Shown here: in pieces, positions 23,643 to 34,722 of the stretch | Position numbering within the stretch: position 1 is the stretch's first letter | Layout of the letters: the number at the start of each line of letters is the position of its first letter | Assembly: GCA_029851415.1 (NCBI GenBank) | Contig: CM056743.1 | Location: forward strand, 121,178,305-121,242,304 | DNA: 64,000 nt | Direction: 5' to 3' | Source: Eretmocerus hayati | Taxonomy: Eukaryota > Arthropoda > Insecta > Hymenoptera > Aphelinidae | Made by a program: the position numbers and the translations under genes | The notes under the pieces: generated by a model | The model's database searches: none | Told to the model about the DNA's origin: nothing | What the model saw: only the letters and a program-made list of their open reading frames with translations

Positions 23643-26440
23643 TATTGCCAAATTAAGATCAAACGATCCCGTATGTCTTTGCACCTTATTACCATCCCAG
23701 CGACGTGACTTGAAAATTGAATGATTATTGTCAGAGTAGAATGTGAAATACTAAATGAGGTGGCAATTGCGCTCTGAGGAACACGAATTTTGATTGAAAT
23801 TTTTAACTCTTCTTCTTGTTTGGTTTTTTCGTATCAATTGGATTATTTGGAGTAGAAACTTCTATCAAATTACACGATCCCGCCATCTTCGGAATCTGAT
23901 TATTTCATTCAAAATGAAGATTTCGCGAGCAAGTGGATGATAGACCAATTTCATTGATTATCTTGAACAGGAATACAAAATCGATGGTTTGTGAAAAAAA
24001 TTGAAGAGCAACATTCGATTGACGAGTATTAGAATTTTCATTCTCCTCGTTCCACTTAATAATTTTGATGCCATTCTTCAACAAAATTCTGCCGTGTAAG
24101 CTTCTACCACTTCGAGTAAAAATTATCCTTGAATTTTTCATAATCAGCTGACAACCAGTTCATAGCTTCATTGAGTAATTTGTATTTTCTCGCAATAATT
24201 CTTGCAAGATCTCTTCGAATTCCCAACTTTTGTACTCGACATCTCGAGTGCTTTGCGGTAGGATGAATATATTATTTTGTGAATGACCAAGTTCCACACG
24301 TGGCTACTAGTGCTCTCAAAAGTGAATGAACTTAGCTCATAAATCATTCAACTGTATCAAATTGATCTCGCCACCTCATGACTAGAACAACATTCCTTTC
24401 ACATAAATGTCAACAAACACTCAGTACAGCACAAGAGAATACGCTTTTGTACCTCAACAACAGCATGAAATGAAAACACAAGCGCTCAATAACTCATCAT
24501 TATTGTGAATGTGAAGGTATCCATTATCTCACTATCCAAGGATATCGTTCGTACTTGAAAACGATCACAATTCTATTCATTTAGCAATCTTTGGGCTCCA
24601 CTTGCGCGTTCACACCCATCACCCGAATCGCCATCGTCGCCCACCTCTATACGTAAAATTCTAAAAAGAAAGACCATTAACTCTCCCTCTTCCTTACCAA
24701 CAAGTTTGTTCTTTCACGTGTGCGGAAGGAAAACTAGCATGGCAGCTACCTCACAGCAGAAAATTCATGAATTACGCATGATCATCAATAGATTGACGCG
24801 CGAAAAAATTTCAGCCGATGAAAATCATTCTCACAGCATCCCACATAGTAAAAAAAACCTTCAGCGCCCACGCTTTCAAATAAGTCGTATCAGCATACTC
24901 GAGTACTTATATACCTATACGGTTGCACACCCTTAGTACAAAGGAATTGCGGGTATATACGAGAGGGATAGAGGCATCCGAGCGGATCTGTCGGGTCTGG
25001 GTAAACATTCGAGAGAAGCGGCCGATCGCAGCGATTCGCAAATGCAGATATCGCTCGCCGAGTCAGCATCAGCCGTCGTCGTCGTCGTCGCACCGCTATA
25101 CATATATAGGTAGTAAGTATCTTCAAGAGCCGTCTTCTGCATGCCCGATCCGCTGTAATGCTGCCTGCGAGCTATAGGGCTTGGTTCAGAGGATCTCTCG
25201 TCTATTGGAGTGCCTCACATTGACCTCTCGCCATCGGCACTCGATCCGAGAGACCAGAGCACATCGATCGCGACTTGAAGCCGGAGGCTGAATAACGCAC
25301 GAGCGCATGAAGCTCCTCATGGCGTGCCCTGGGCTCCTCTCGTGTTTTATTCTGATCTGTAAAGAGCCAAGTACACGTGAGCCATGTACCATTTCGAAGC
25401 AGTCAGGAATCGACGAGAAGGCGGATTCTGATGTCTTAGCGTAAGGAACTGGGTAATTTCAACCCGTTGACTATTAAAGCCCATCAGTATACTGGACTAC
25501 TTTTCATATTTTGCGACAACGCTTGATGGAAAGCATTGGAAAAATCTGAAGGAAAATGAAAAATTTTCTGGGTATTGCCGAGCCAAGTTGGCACCAGGAT
25601 GCAGTCTCATTAATCATTCGTATTTGAGAAAAGATGATGAAAGCGAGAATTTTTTTTGACCTTTCAGTTTTGTCGGTTTAAATCGTCCTTGCACTAGTAT
25701 TTGATGTTTTGACCATCAGAAAGTGACTGCAAGCGCTAGGAGTCAGTTGTAATGCCAACAAATCAGTATGTTTCCGAAATTCCTCACTACAGTCGTGATC
25801 CTGACTATGACGAAAGAATACAGTGATCATAAACTCTGCCAATAGGAATGAAGATTCGATTAGAGCGATTATTCCATTTTGAATTATATCAATTTGATGG
25901 CAACTCCGAATTCGCAGTGGACGCCACGTGCCAGAGACTTTTATTTCAATTCTCCAGAACCAGTCAGAGCATATTGAAGAGAATGAATTATTCATGTGAC
26001 TATTCTGAATTATAAGAAATCGTTCTTCAAAACAAATTCAAGAAATTCCCCCGGACTCTCAGACGCTTGAAAATGATTACATACCAGCGTGCGTGGAAAC
26101 ATTCCATTATTAAGCTGTGTATTTGCAACGGCTCAGTGTGAGTTATCCATCATTTCAAAGTATGTATGTATGTATGTATGTACTTCCAACCAGACTTCTA
26201 TTCTGGTTGTGCGAGATTATATAAGATACGTCATGATTTTCTTTGCGCTTTGTCCGAAGAATCATGACATTGATTGCACAACAATAGATTCAATTTATTG
26301 AATTTTGAAATGCACAATGGGCAAAAAAGAGTGTGCCCTTGCTTCGTTTCTGCTCTTTTACGTTTTTGATTGATTTGCAGGCTCAGTCACCGACAGTTCC
26401 TCCAACACTCTGAATCACGATGACAATCATTATTGGAGCT
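23643..26440. other. Intergenic, GC-richer island at 24880-25400
   Basis: No gene recognised. The stretch 24880-25400 is richer in CpG and contains a GTC trinucleotide run near 25075-25091; it could be a promoter or 5' untranslated exon of an unseen gene, but no coding frame or splice structure supports this. A GTAT tetranucleotide microsatellite lies at 26158-26181. Confidence 0.4.
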
Positions 26441-26620
26441 CTGCCACGCCGGTACGACCTCATGCCGGCACGGCCGCAAGAAAAATACTATGCCGGCATG
26501 ATCTCGAACAAATTATCCCCCCTCCCCCTTTGAATAGCGCTTCCGGCTTAATTTGCGCTCTGTTAACCTCTTCCCTCCTCTTTTCCATAGCGGTACGGCC
26601 TCGAGTAATCATGGAAGTAC
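26441..26620. repeat. GCCGGCACGGCC-type repeat cluster
   Basis: Repeated short motifs of the form GCCGGTACGACCTC / GCCGGCACGGCC / ACTATGCCGGCATGATCTC. The same motifs, in the opposite orientation, make up 36405-36620 (GAGGCC...AGCATTTTTTGAGATCGTGC), so the two loci carry one diverged interspersed repeat. Confidence 0.5.
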
Positions 26621-26833
26621 GGACTCAAACATGCTTTATCATGCGCAATTACACGACTGAAATAATGTGAGTGCAATCACAGAAGTGTAGTACTCCACAT
26701 CGCCACCAGATAGCGTTTCGTCGTGCAAAGATGCAAAAAATGTGTACACAACGATCCAAGTCCATAGAGAAGAATGTCATCTAACATAATTCCGCGCGTC
26801 ACCGACAGGTGGGTAATGTGTGGTCTTCGGGTA

Positions 26834-27037
26834 GGGTCCCTATAATTAATGGGTCTAGACAAGAGGGGGGGGGGCAGCCGCCATATTCAGCTACCCACAC
26901 GTACACGGGCGCACTGGTGTGCCCACATTCACACAGATGCGTCCCCATTGGAGAAGCACGGGATCGCTGAATATGGCAGAGCCAATCAGAAGAATTACCC
27001 CCCCCCCCTTGTCTAGACCCGTTAATTATAGCGACCC
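26834..27037. mobile_element. 204-bp MITE with GGGTC...CTATAATTAA terminal inverted repeats
   Basis: The left end GGGTCCCTATAATTAATGGG and the right inverse CCCGTTAATTATAGCGACCC are flanked by TA on both sides. Just inside are GTCTAGAC with a G10 run, matched by a C10 run with GTCTAGAC on the other side, and GCCATATTCAGC / GCTGAATATGGC. Too short to code; non-autonomous. The TA flanks suggest a TA-targeting superfamily, but two bases are weak evidence. Confidence 0.7.
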
Positions 27038-27230
27038 TATCTTCGGGCTACTAAATCATCTCCCAGACTCATATAAAGATCAATAATATCTCCCGGGCTA
27101 TGCCCGCAAGTGAGATCTTCGGATCTTGGAGAGTAACGACTCCCCGTCCTCAGTTGACCGCAAAGGAGATCCTCTGTTGATTCTGGGAGACAGACGCACT
27201 CCTTGGCTCGAGTCTTCCAGCAAGGGAGAT

Positions 27231-27568
27231 CTTACAAGGGTAACACCAACCTTGTGGGCCCTGGATTTTGACGAAACTTTGGGAATCATCCTGTTTTGGT
27301 GAGAAATGAAGGTACCCAAAAGGGTTTCGTCCAATGGGACTCCTATCCCGAGATACAGCTATGGAAATTAGCATTGTCCATATAGTCCCATGTTAAAATA
27401 ACTCATATATAGATATACTGACAATGCTAACCTCCATGGCTGTATCTCAGGATAGGAGGCTCATTGGACGAAACCCTTTTGGGTACCTTCATTTCTCACC
27501 AAAACAGGATGATTCCCAGAGTTTCGTCAAGATCCAGGACCCGCAAGGTTGGCCCCCCCCCCTTGTTA
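27231..27568. repeat. Foldback repeat, family A-like copy
   Basis: Arms 27231-27385 and 27420-27568 are inverted copies. Both carry GGGTACCTTCATTTCTCACC (or its inverse), AAACAGGATGATTCCCA and GCTGTATCTC. The related copy in the lipase gene, 43577-43895, has the same GAAACT..GGAATCATC and GGTGAGAAATGAAGG blocks. Confidence 0.7.
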
Positions 27569-27672
27569 GTATATCGGGAGCACACGACATCTCCCTCGTC
27601 CCTAAACTTCAGCCCCAGAACCCATGTAGGTGCTTTCACCACCTCGTCCGCCTCAGTGCGTCTGGGCCCTGA

Positions 27673-28001
27673 CCAGGAGAGGTCATCACATCTAGATCAC
27701 GGATCTGGCTGAAACTTTGGAAATAGTCTTTTTTTTAGTGCCAAAAAATGAAACCCGAAATTAATGACCCTAACACTCAAACGTTTCCGAGCTACAGCCT
27801 CGGGCATTAGCATTGCAGGTATACCTATATGGATAATTTTTAACATGGGTCTAAATGGACAATGCAAATGTTTTTCGCCGTTGCTCAAGAACGCTTGAGC
27901 GTTAGGGTCTATAATTCTGGGTTTCGTCTTTTGGCACAAAAAGAAGACTATTCCCAAAGTTTTAGCCAAATCCGTGATCCGGATGTGATGACCTCTCCTG
28001 G
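27673..28001. repeat. Foldback repeat, family A copy with intact centre
   Basis: The ends are CCAGGAGAGGTCATCACAT and its inverse ATGTGATGACCTCTCCTGG. The arms hold AAACGTTTCCGAGCTACAGC-type sequence and the loop TATACCTATATGGATAATTT. It is homologous to the interrupted copy at 4001-5430 and shows that copy's pre-insertion state. Confidence 0.75.
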
Positions 28002-28489
28002 TGAGTGTCATCTTGGACCACTTCAGGTCTCCCGCTTCTTCGCAAGCCCCGCTATATGTTTCATCTTATCTCTACTCTCTGTTTCTTCCTTCCTTTTTCT
28101 GGGACTATAACCTTCGGGTTGGCGCCCTCCGGGGACGGGTTTTAGTCGGTAGGTGCCCGAGTTTTCTCGGATGACTCCGACACTACCCACGCTCTTGTTG
28201 GTGTCTATGAAGATTTCCCCTTTCTGGCCTACCAAAGAAGAAAAAACCGGGCCAAGCCTTCTCTTTGATACCTCGCACATACAGTTACTTACCTCTCGTC
28301 AACACGAATTTCACGGGGCAGGAATTTTGTTCGTGTTATCGAAGAATTCGGGTTAACCAGGACGCTGGAGTCACTTATTAACACGAATTAATTCGTGTTA
28401 ACAAGTTAATATGCAATAGATAGTGTTCAAAGATCAAATCGGAATATTTCTGCTGCCTTGCAGGTAGTATAAATTGAATTTGGACAACT
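28002..28489. repeat. Possible retroelement fragment plus AACACGAATT repeats
   Basis: 28023-28280 is GC-richer with an open minus-strand frame of 85 codons. The DNA on that strand, around ACCGACTAAAACCCGTCC and CCCGAAGGTTATAGTCCC, resembles leader sequences seen near non-LTR retrotransposons, but no protein domain is visible, so this is weak. 28301-28404 carries several copies of AACACGAATT / AATTCGTGTTAA, the same motif set as 33999-34178. Confidence 0.3.
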
Positions 28490-28587
28490 TCAGTTTCTTA
28501 TATGAGTTGATTATTTGGTCTCATCGATCTTGAAGGACGGTGGGGAACTAAATAAATTCCCAAAATTTCATGAAAGAAATTTTATTG

Positions 28588-28649
28588 ATACGTTTCGTCC
28601 ATTAGGTTTCGTGGACCTCATCAGGTTCCAGGTTTCTGTTATGACATAT
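28588..28649 (-). ncRNA. Hammerhead ribozyme-like motif in left Penelope flank
   Basis: Reading the minus strand, CTGATGAG is followed by GTCCAC, an 8-base loop GAAACCTA, ATGGAC and then GAAACG. This is the hammerhead order of CUGAUGA, stem II, GAAA; five of six stem II pairs form. Upstream ATATGTC can pair with ACGTAT after GAAA as stem III, which would put cleavage after GTC; alternatively GGAAC upstream pairs with GTTCC farther downstream as stem I. Penelope-like elements are known to carry hammerheads in their flanking repeats. Confidence 0.7.
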
Positions 28650-28825
28650 AAAGATAGAAAATATGAAATTTTTTACAAATAATGGATGTGTAGATATTGA
28701 AGATGCGCAACTTACGTTATTCTTTGGATTGTCATGATATTTTTGAACGATCTTATAATAGAGTACAGACATGATGTCGATACAGGTAAGTAGAATGAGT
28801 CATCGGTCTCATTTTACACTCATAT

Positions 28826-29284
28826 TTATATTAGCGCGATCGCAGCATACAGTAGGTAACATATATATGAAAAGTAGTGCATGTGGGAGAGAGGAAGAGA
28901 GCGGGGGTCAACGAGCTTCGTCAGCCGTTGCCCACAACGGGTTATATATTCGACTGAGATTTTGAATCTCGTCTTTTTATTGATGCAGTTTTCATCGAAT
29001 TTAATATGGATCATCTCAGAAATCAACTGTTTTTTCCAATTTTTCTCTGTGTCAAGAATTTTGGTTTGATCCCAATAGAAATCATGTTTATCTTTCAGTC
29101 TCTGAACTGAAACTACGGACTTTTTATCTTTGTTTGTAACATGATCATTAATACGTGTACCTAGTTGTCTTTTTGTCTCTCCCACATACGTTGCTGGGCA
29201 GTCTTTGCACTGAAATTTATAAACAACACCAGTTTTGCTAAATTTGTCTAGTTGGTCCTTACCTGATTTTACTATTGAACTCAA
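28826..29284 (-). pseudogene. Inverted duplicate of the Penelope GIY-YIG endonuclease end
   Basis: A minus-strand frame of 152 codons is nearly identical to the last third of 29288-30862, including the TYVGETKRQLGTRINDHV block and the same C-terminus. It lacks any reverse transcriptase, so it is a flank copy created with the element, not an independent gene. The few differences include an altered residue in SIVKSGKDQLD versus SIVKLGKGQLD. Confidence 0.85.
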
Positions 29285-29287
29285 TGA

Positions 29288-30862
29288 CTTGGAAACTTTT
29301 GGAAGACACAGACGGACATCAACTTATCTCGTTGTTATGGTTTACCAAAAATTCATGAAGAAAATGTCCCACTCAGACCAATTATTTCTACAGTCAATAG
29401 CCCTACTCATTTTCTTGCTTCCGTTTTATATGAAGAGCTGAAAAAATGTATCAAACCACCTGCATCACGAATTGAGAATAGCTTCGAATTGAAAAAACGA
29501 CTGGAGACTTTAACGATCCCAAAAGATCATATACTCCTTTCTCTCGACGTTAGCTCTCTGTTTACAAACATCCTATGTTGGTCAGTGCTAGAGGCGCTTG
29601 ACCGCAGATTTTCAGATATACATAATAAGTCCAACATACCGTTTGATGAAATTCGTAAATGTACTGAGTTCCCTTTTGACAACACATTTTTTCAATTTAA
29701 TAATCAAATTTATCAACAAATCTTTGGTAGTCCGATCGGATCACCCATCTCTCCACTTTTCGCAGACACTGTTAGGGATGATTTGGAAACTTCATGCTTG
29801 CGTAAATTGAAAAATGATCACGATTGCACACCTCTATTTTATTATAGATATGTCGATGACACTCTAATGTGTGTGAAAAAAGAACATGTAGATGTAGCCC
29901 TCAATGTTTTCAACAGTTACGGTGAGCATCTACAGTTTACACATGAGATCGAAAACAACAACACCATCAATTTTCTTGACATATCTCAGATCCGAGAGGA
30001 TGAGAAAATCATCACCAACTGGTATCAAAAGCCAACGTCACCAGGCAGGATTTTGAATTCCAAATCCAATCATACTATGAACCAAAAGAGGAACATAGTG
30101 TTCAATCTAGTCGACAGAGCCACATCACTTTCACATAAAAAACTTCATTCCTCTAATCTGTCGCTTATAAAACAACTCCTTTTAGATAACGATTATCCTG
30201 AAGATTTCACTGATAAATGTATAAAAACCAGATTACATCGTTCAAAAGATCTTATGAACGGAGCAGAAAAAATACGTTGCAATCAAATCTTATATGGCGG
30301 CCAGAACAAAATCTGTATCCCATACCACGAACGTTTATTCGAAAAATGCAATGCTCTGTTCAAACATAACGATATTCACACTCTTCCAAAAGTTTCCAAG
30401 TCATTAAGTTCAATAGTAAAATTAGGCAAGGGCCAACTAGACAAATTTAGCAAAACTGGTGTTGTTTATAAATTTCAGTGCAAAGACTGCCCAGCAACGT
30501 ATGTGGGAGAGACAAAAAGACAACTAGGTACACGTATTAATGATCATGTTACAAACAAAGATAAAAAGTCCGTAGTTTCAGTTCAGAGACTAAAAGATGA
30601 ACATGATTTCTATTGGGATCAAACCAAAATTCTTGACACAGAGAAAAATTGGAAAAAACAGTTGATTTCTGAGATGATCCATATTAAATTCGATGAAAAC
30701 TGCATCAATAAAAAGACGAGATTCAAAATCTCAGTCGAATATATAACCCGTTGTGGGCAACGGCTGACGAAGCTCGTTGACCCCCGCTCTCTTCCTCTCT
30801 CCCACATGCACTACTTTTCATATATATGTTACCTACTGTATGCTGCGATCGCGCTAATATAA
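29288..30862 (+). CDS. Penelope-like reverse transcriptase / GIY-YIG endonuclease, 5'-truncated
   Basis: The open frame runs from just after an in-frame TGA at 29285 to a stop ending at 30862, about 520 residues; the first ATG is at 29489 but homology starts upstream. Reverse transcriptase blocks in order: YGLPKIHEENVPLRPIIS, LLSLDVSSLFTNI (first catalytic Asp), IFGSPIGSPISPLFAD and YRYVDDTLM (catalytic Asp pair). A linker with FLD..Q and YHE segments leads to the C-terminal endonuclease, VVYKFQCKDCPATYVGETKR, where GIY-YIG appears as VVY...TYVGET, followed by R and H positions in LGTRINDHV. Known Penelope proteins are roughly 800 residues, so the N-terminal part is missing. No frameshift or internal stop is seen in the remainder. 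Role: target-primed copying of the element into chromosomal DNA. Confidence 0.92.
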   Translation, partial: LGNFWKTQTDINLSRCYGLPKIHEENVPLRPIISTVNSPTHFLASVLYEELKKCIKPPASRIENSFELKKRLETLTIPKDHILLSLDVSSLFTNILCWSVLEALDRRFSDIHNKSNIPFDEIRKCTEFPFDNTFFQFNNQIYQQIFGSPIGSPISPLFADTVRDDLETSCLRKLKNDHDCTPLFYYRYVDDTLMCVKKEHVDVALNVFNSYGEHLQFTHEIENNNTINFLDISQIREDEKIITNWYQKPTSPGRILNSKSNHTMNQKRNIVFNLVDRATSLSHKKLHSSNLSLIKQLLLDNDYPEDFTDKCIKTRLHRSKDLMNGAEKIRCNQILYGGQNKICIPYHERLFEKCNALFKHNDIHTLPKVSKSLSSIVKLGKGQLDKFSKTGVVYKFQCKDCPATYVGETKRQLGTRINDHVTNKDKKSVVSVQRLKDEHDFYWDQTKILDTEKNWKKQLISEMIHIKFDENCINKKTRFKISVEYITRCGQRLTKLVDPRSLPLSHMHYFSYICYLLYAAIALI

Positions 30863-31042
30863 ATATGAGTGTAAAATGAGACCGATGACTCATTCTACTT
30901 ACCTGTATCGACATCATGTCTGTACTCTATTATAAGATCGTTCAAAAATATCATGACAATCCAAAGAATAACGTAAGTTGCGCATCTTCAATATTTACAC
31001 ATCCATTATTTGTAAAAAATTTCATATTTTCTATCTTTATAT

Positions 31043-32827
31043 GGGCGGCTCCGGATCAGAACGGTATAAGTCCATTTTTTCCATTTCTGGAAAATGTGCC
31101 TCAAAGTTTTTGTGATATGGAAAATTCGAGTTATCATCTGAAGTAAATATTCTTATTCTACCGTGTAGTGAGTGTGTTTTCATGTCATTTTTCGCGTGGG
31201 GCGTATTGATTTTCAATTGTTTACACTTTTTACATCTCATTTTGCAATAAAAAATGGACTCATACCGTTCTGATCCGGAAAATTTCTCAACTTTTTTTCC
31301 GGATCAGAACGGTATACGTCCACCATTTCTGAAAAAAATTCACATTTAATATTTTAGATCGGGAGAAGTAGTTAATATGATGAATTTTCACCGTTTGAAG
31401 TAGGAAAATGTCAAGAAACTATGAGTTTCCACCTTTGAGATCAAAAAACGTTAAAAAAACCACGGACTTATGCCGATTTGAGCGAGAAAAAAGGTGGAAA
31501 AAATTTTCCAGATCAGAACGGTATAAATTGAGAATTCTTTGGATTTTTAATGACTGTCCTCGACTTTTTCTCGCAGTAAACAAAATTCCTCTCTAATTTA
31601 GGATGACTTTTATAAAATCTCATAGACAGCCGAGACTGTTCTTCGCAGAAAGATCTCATTCAGGATATCGTGACTAAGGATATATTTCCAACATTGAGGT
31701 CAACAAGCGTCTATTTGGAAATCCAGTCAAGGAGAGTTTACTCAAGCGGCCCGGTGCGAAGTATAGTTTTTGGGGATCACATAGCACGCAGCTTTACGTC
31801 ATGCATTCAGAGGCAATTTAAGGGTGTATAGGAAAAATCGCAACGCAGAGACTTTAATCGACCAGAGAATCCAAACGATGAATTGGGACTGATCCCCACT
31901 CAACAAACAGAATTGTTGATCAACCGTAGAATGAGGTTAACATTAGTTGCAGCTATCTCAATTCAGGAAGGCTATCTTCATCTACGAGATTTGCCCAAAT
32001 GACGTTCACTTGTACCGAGTGGCGGGGAGATCGAACCGAAGGCCGGGTGACTGTTAATGAAAAGAACCCCAGTTGATAAATCACAACCATTCATAGTGAA
32101 ATTGTAACCGAAATTCTGTAATGAAGCTATAGGCTTTGTCTACCATTGGCATTGTTCCTAAGGAGGAAGTGCATAGCTTAGTTGAGTTCGGCGTATCATG
32201 GACGTAGTTGATTTTTCTCTAGAGAAGATGCCTGAAAACATGGAGCAAAATCAAATTACTTTGCAAGCTCAGTGCCGATCGCTCTCACAACTACGCTTTT
32301 GGAACCATCACTAAGAAATTCGGCTCTTTCAATGACGATGAGAGATAAGAAAATGAGACTTCAGGGCTTCTAGAGAAAGATCCCAGGCCCATGGGAGTAC
32401 TGACCCGAGGTTGTTCATTTTCGTAAGGGCTTGACTGTGTCCAAATGCGTCAAAAGGAAGTGATCGGACGTCGGCCCACCTCCTTCGAAACCATTCGATG
32501 CAATCATTTGGACAACATAGCGAACCTAACTTGTAGTTTCTGAGAGTAGCTACCGACTCTAACTACTTGTAAAAGCACGACAGCTAAACGTGGATGACCC
32601 AAAAGCGATATTATTGAGCGAGAACATGGACTTATACCGTTCTGATCCGGAAAAAAAGTCGAAACTTTTTTCGGAACAAAAACGGTCGTGTCGCTTGTGA
32701 TGCCTCAAAATGCATTTCTACTTCCGGAGTTGTGCATACATGTTTTCACATGTATTTTCTATCGTTTTCCGTCAAAAACTCAATTTTCACCAAAATGGAC
32801 TTATACCGTTTCGATCCGGAGCCGCCC
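31043..32827. mobile_element. 1.8-kb TIR transposon-like insertion with repeated subterminal motifs
   Basis: Terminal inverted repeats GGGCGGCTCCGGATC...and the inverse GATCCGGAGCCGCCC are flanked by ATAT on both sides. The uninterrupted left Penelope arm reads CTTTATATGTCAT when inverted, which proves one ATAT was present before insertion, so this is a 4-bp target duplication (or a shorter one within it). Copies of CCGGATCAGAACGGTATA or close variants recur at about 31051, 31260 (inverted), 31300, 31508, 32630 (inverted) and 32795 (inverted). No transposase frame; 31560-32620 holds only short frames. Superfamily not recognised. Confidence 0.82.
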
Positions 32828-32888
32828 ATATGTCATAACAGAAACCTGGAGCCTGATGAGGTCCACGAAACCTAGTGGACGAAACGTA
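32828..32888 (+). ncRNA. Hammerhead ribozyme-like motif in right Penelope flank
   Basis: CTGATGAG at 32853, stem II GTCCAC / GTGGAC with loop GAAACCTA, then GAAACG at 32881. Stem II is fully paired here, unlike in the left copy. The upstream ATATGTC that could form stem III abuts the right end of the nested transposon, so RNA from this flank would start inside foreign sequence. The GGAGC upstream still pairs, with one G-U, to a downstream GTTCC. Confidence 0.72.
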
Positions 32889-33682
32889 GCAATAAAATTT
32901 CTTTCATGAAATTTTGGGAATTTATTTAGTTCCCCACCGTCCTTCAAGATCGATGAGACCATATAATCAACTCGTATATTAAACATCAAGGACGAAAAAT
33001 CTACAAAATTACTCATGACTTCAGTTTCTATCAAAGTTCTAATATCGAATTAGCGAGTGGGAAAAGAGAGCTTGACCAGTAATCAATTGTAAAGAAAGTA
33101 AATTCGCTGACTGTTGACACTACCTTTGGAGCTTCCAACACCCCTCTCGAAAAAACTATCTAAGGTTTGTTGACGTAATCCTGAGGGATTTTTTACACGA
33201 TACTCAAAACTCAATTCCTCTAAATGTTCTAATATGAGTCCAATCGATGTACTTGTCGTAGCGCAGCATAATGACGCAGGTTTCCAAAGCTGCTGAGACA
33301 GCAGCTTTGAAAAATCTTCCCTCCACTCGTTTACGTATCTTCTATCTACTCTTACAGATTCTCCGCGGATGACTTGGAATGAAATATGCTTGTGATTTTG
33401 GACATTTTCGAGCTAACCACTCGAAGCTGTGAAGTTTTCGATGCCTGAATCTTTTGCAATCCATCAAGTCTCTTCGTGAATCTTTCCACCAGTCACTGTA
33501 ATGGTGTTGCCCCGCACTCTGCAGAACCATTTGATTAAATCTTCTCCCAAGTCATTATTCTTTGCATAATGGCTATTCGATTCCTGATACAGCCGCGATC
33601 CGGAACTTATCTTTCTGTAATATAATCGTTGATAACGTAGATCTCGGGTTCCAAAATTATCACCTATCTCATTTTTTCCTCG

Positions 33683-33869
33683 CCATGTAAAACATACGAT
33701 TCCAGGAACATATATGATCATGGAATCCCAGGATGCCATGGTCATATATGATCGTACGTAAAATCGCTTCGAATATTTTATTTTTATTCATTGATTCGAA
33801 TCATATGCGATCATGGAATCCACGGATTCGATGATCATTTATGTTCATGGAATCGTATGTTCTACATGG
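33683..33869. mobile_element. 187-bp MITE-like inverted repeat
   Basis: The left end CCATGTAAAACATACGATTCC and the right inverse GGAATCGTATGTTCTACATGG enclose further inverted sequence (GATCATGGAATCC and its inverse). There is no coding capacity. Confidence 0.6.
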
Positions 33870-33998
33870 GTCAACATACCGATCAACTCTATCTAGTATC
33901 GCAAGCTTGGTGCTCAAATGAATAGGTGGCTCCTTGCGCTTACTCATCGCGATGTGCTGAGCTGTTACTAGCAGACGTCGACTTTGTTCACAAATTTG

Positions 33999-34178
33999 AA
34001 TTCGTGTTATCCAAGATTTTGGCTCAAATGGTACCGGAAAATTGTTCGAGATTAGTGTTAGCGAGAATTCGTGTTAACCCAAAAAATGTCCATAAGAGCC
34101 AATGCATTCTCAATGGGACAAAAATTTCGTTCTTGTTAACAAGAGAATTTGTGTTAAAGGTGTTCGTGTTAACGAGTG
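33999..34178. repeat. Cluster of GAATTCGTGTTAAC motifs
   Basis: Motifs AATTCGTGTTA, AGTGTTAGCGAGAATTCGTG, TTCTTGTTAACAAG, AATTTGTGTTAA and TTCGTGTTAACGAG occur at irregular spacing in 180 bp. The same motif set appears at 28301-28404. Origin unknown. Confidence 0.55.
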
Positions 34179-34722
34179 ATGACTGTGATCGGGATCACTA
34201 ACTCCATCATCAGCTGTTTCGTATGACGTATAGCCAATTGACAACCGTTTGAGATGATGTGATTCGTCGGACTTTCATTGATTTCAGGTGATTCTCTGAG
34301 AGTATCGTGTAAATCTCTCCCTCGGATTTCCTCTTGATGAGCTATGACTTTCTCGAGAGGATTGGTGATGGGTTTGAAAGTATCATCAATATTCTCCTCA
34401 AACTCAGCTTGTTGACGTTTTATCAACGCATACTTTCGTTTCAGAGCTCTTCTGGCTCTCATACTTAAGCTTGACTAATGCATCACTTTGATTTAAGTAA
34501 TTGTCCATTTCTACAGTTCGATATAGAGTGCCGGAATCAGGTAACTCGGGAGTTTCTATTTCACACCGATAGGGCGAAAGAGGCAGAGAGGAAGTACGTT
34601 GATGTGATACCGCGTGGAATGAACGTAGGAATGTGGTACAAATAATGTACGGATTACCCATTGCGATTGCCCATGGATCACGTACGGATTACGCACGAAA
34701 ATATTGAGCCCTGGGGAAAAAA

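Larger units (their letters stand above)
28490..32988 (+). mobile_element. Penelope-like retroelement with inverted flanking repeats, interrupted by a nested transposon
   Basis: The core with reverse transcriptase (29306-30382) is bounded by inverted copies of the 3' part of the element. The left arm is 28490-29305; the right arm is 30383-31042 resuming at 32828-32988. Both arms contain the GIY-YIG coding end, the 3' untranslated part and a hammerhead core. Partial inverted copies of this kind are typical of Penelope-like elements. The coding frame begins abruptly inside the reverse transcriptase, so the copy is 5' truncated, with the inverted left arm joined at 29305/29306. The near-identical arms suggest recent activity. 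The right flank is split by the insertion 31043-32827. Confidence 0.88.

Noticed and set aside
24706..24936. Small coding exon beginning MFFHVCGRKTSM
   Set aside because: No splice donor or family match; the frame ends in AT-rich sequence.
32801..33034. 77-codon minus-strand frame
   Set aside because: It runs across the transposon/Penelope-flank junction and is a translation of the hammerhead-bearing repeat, not a gene.
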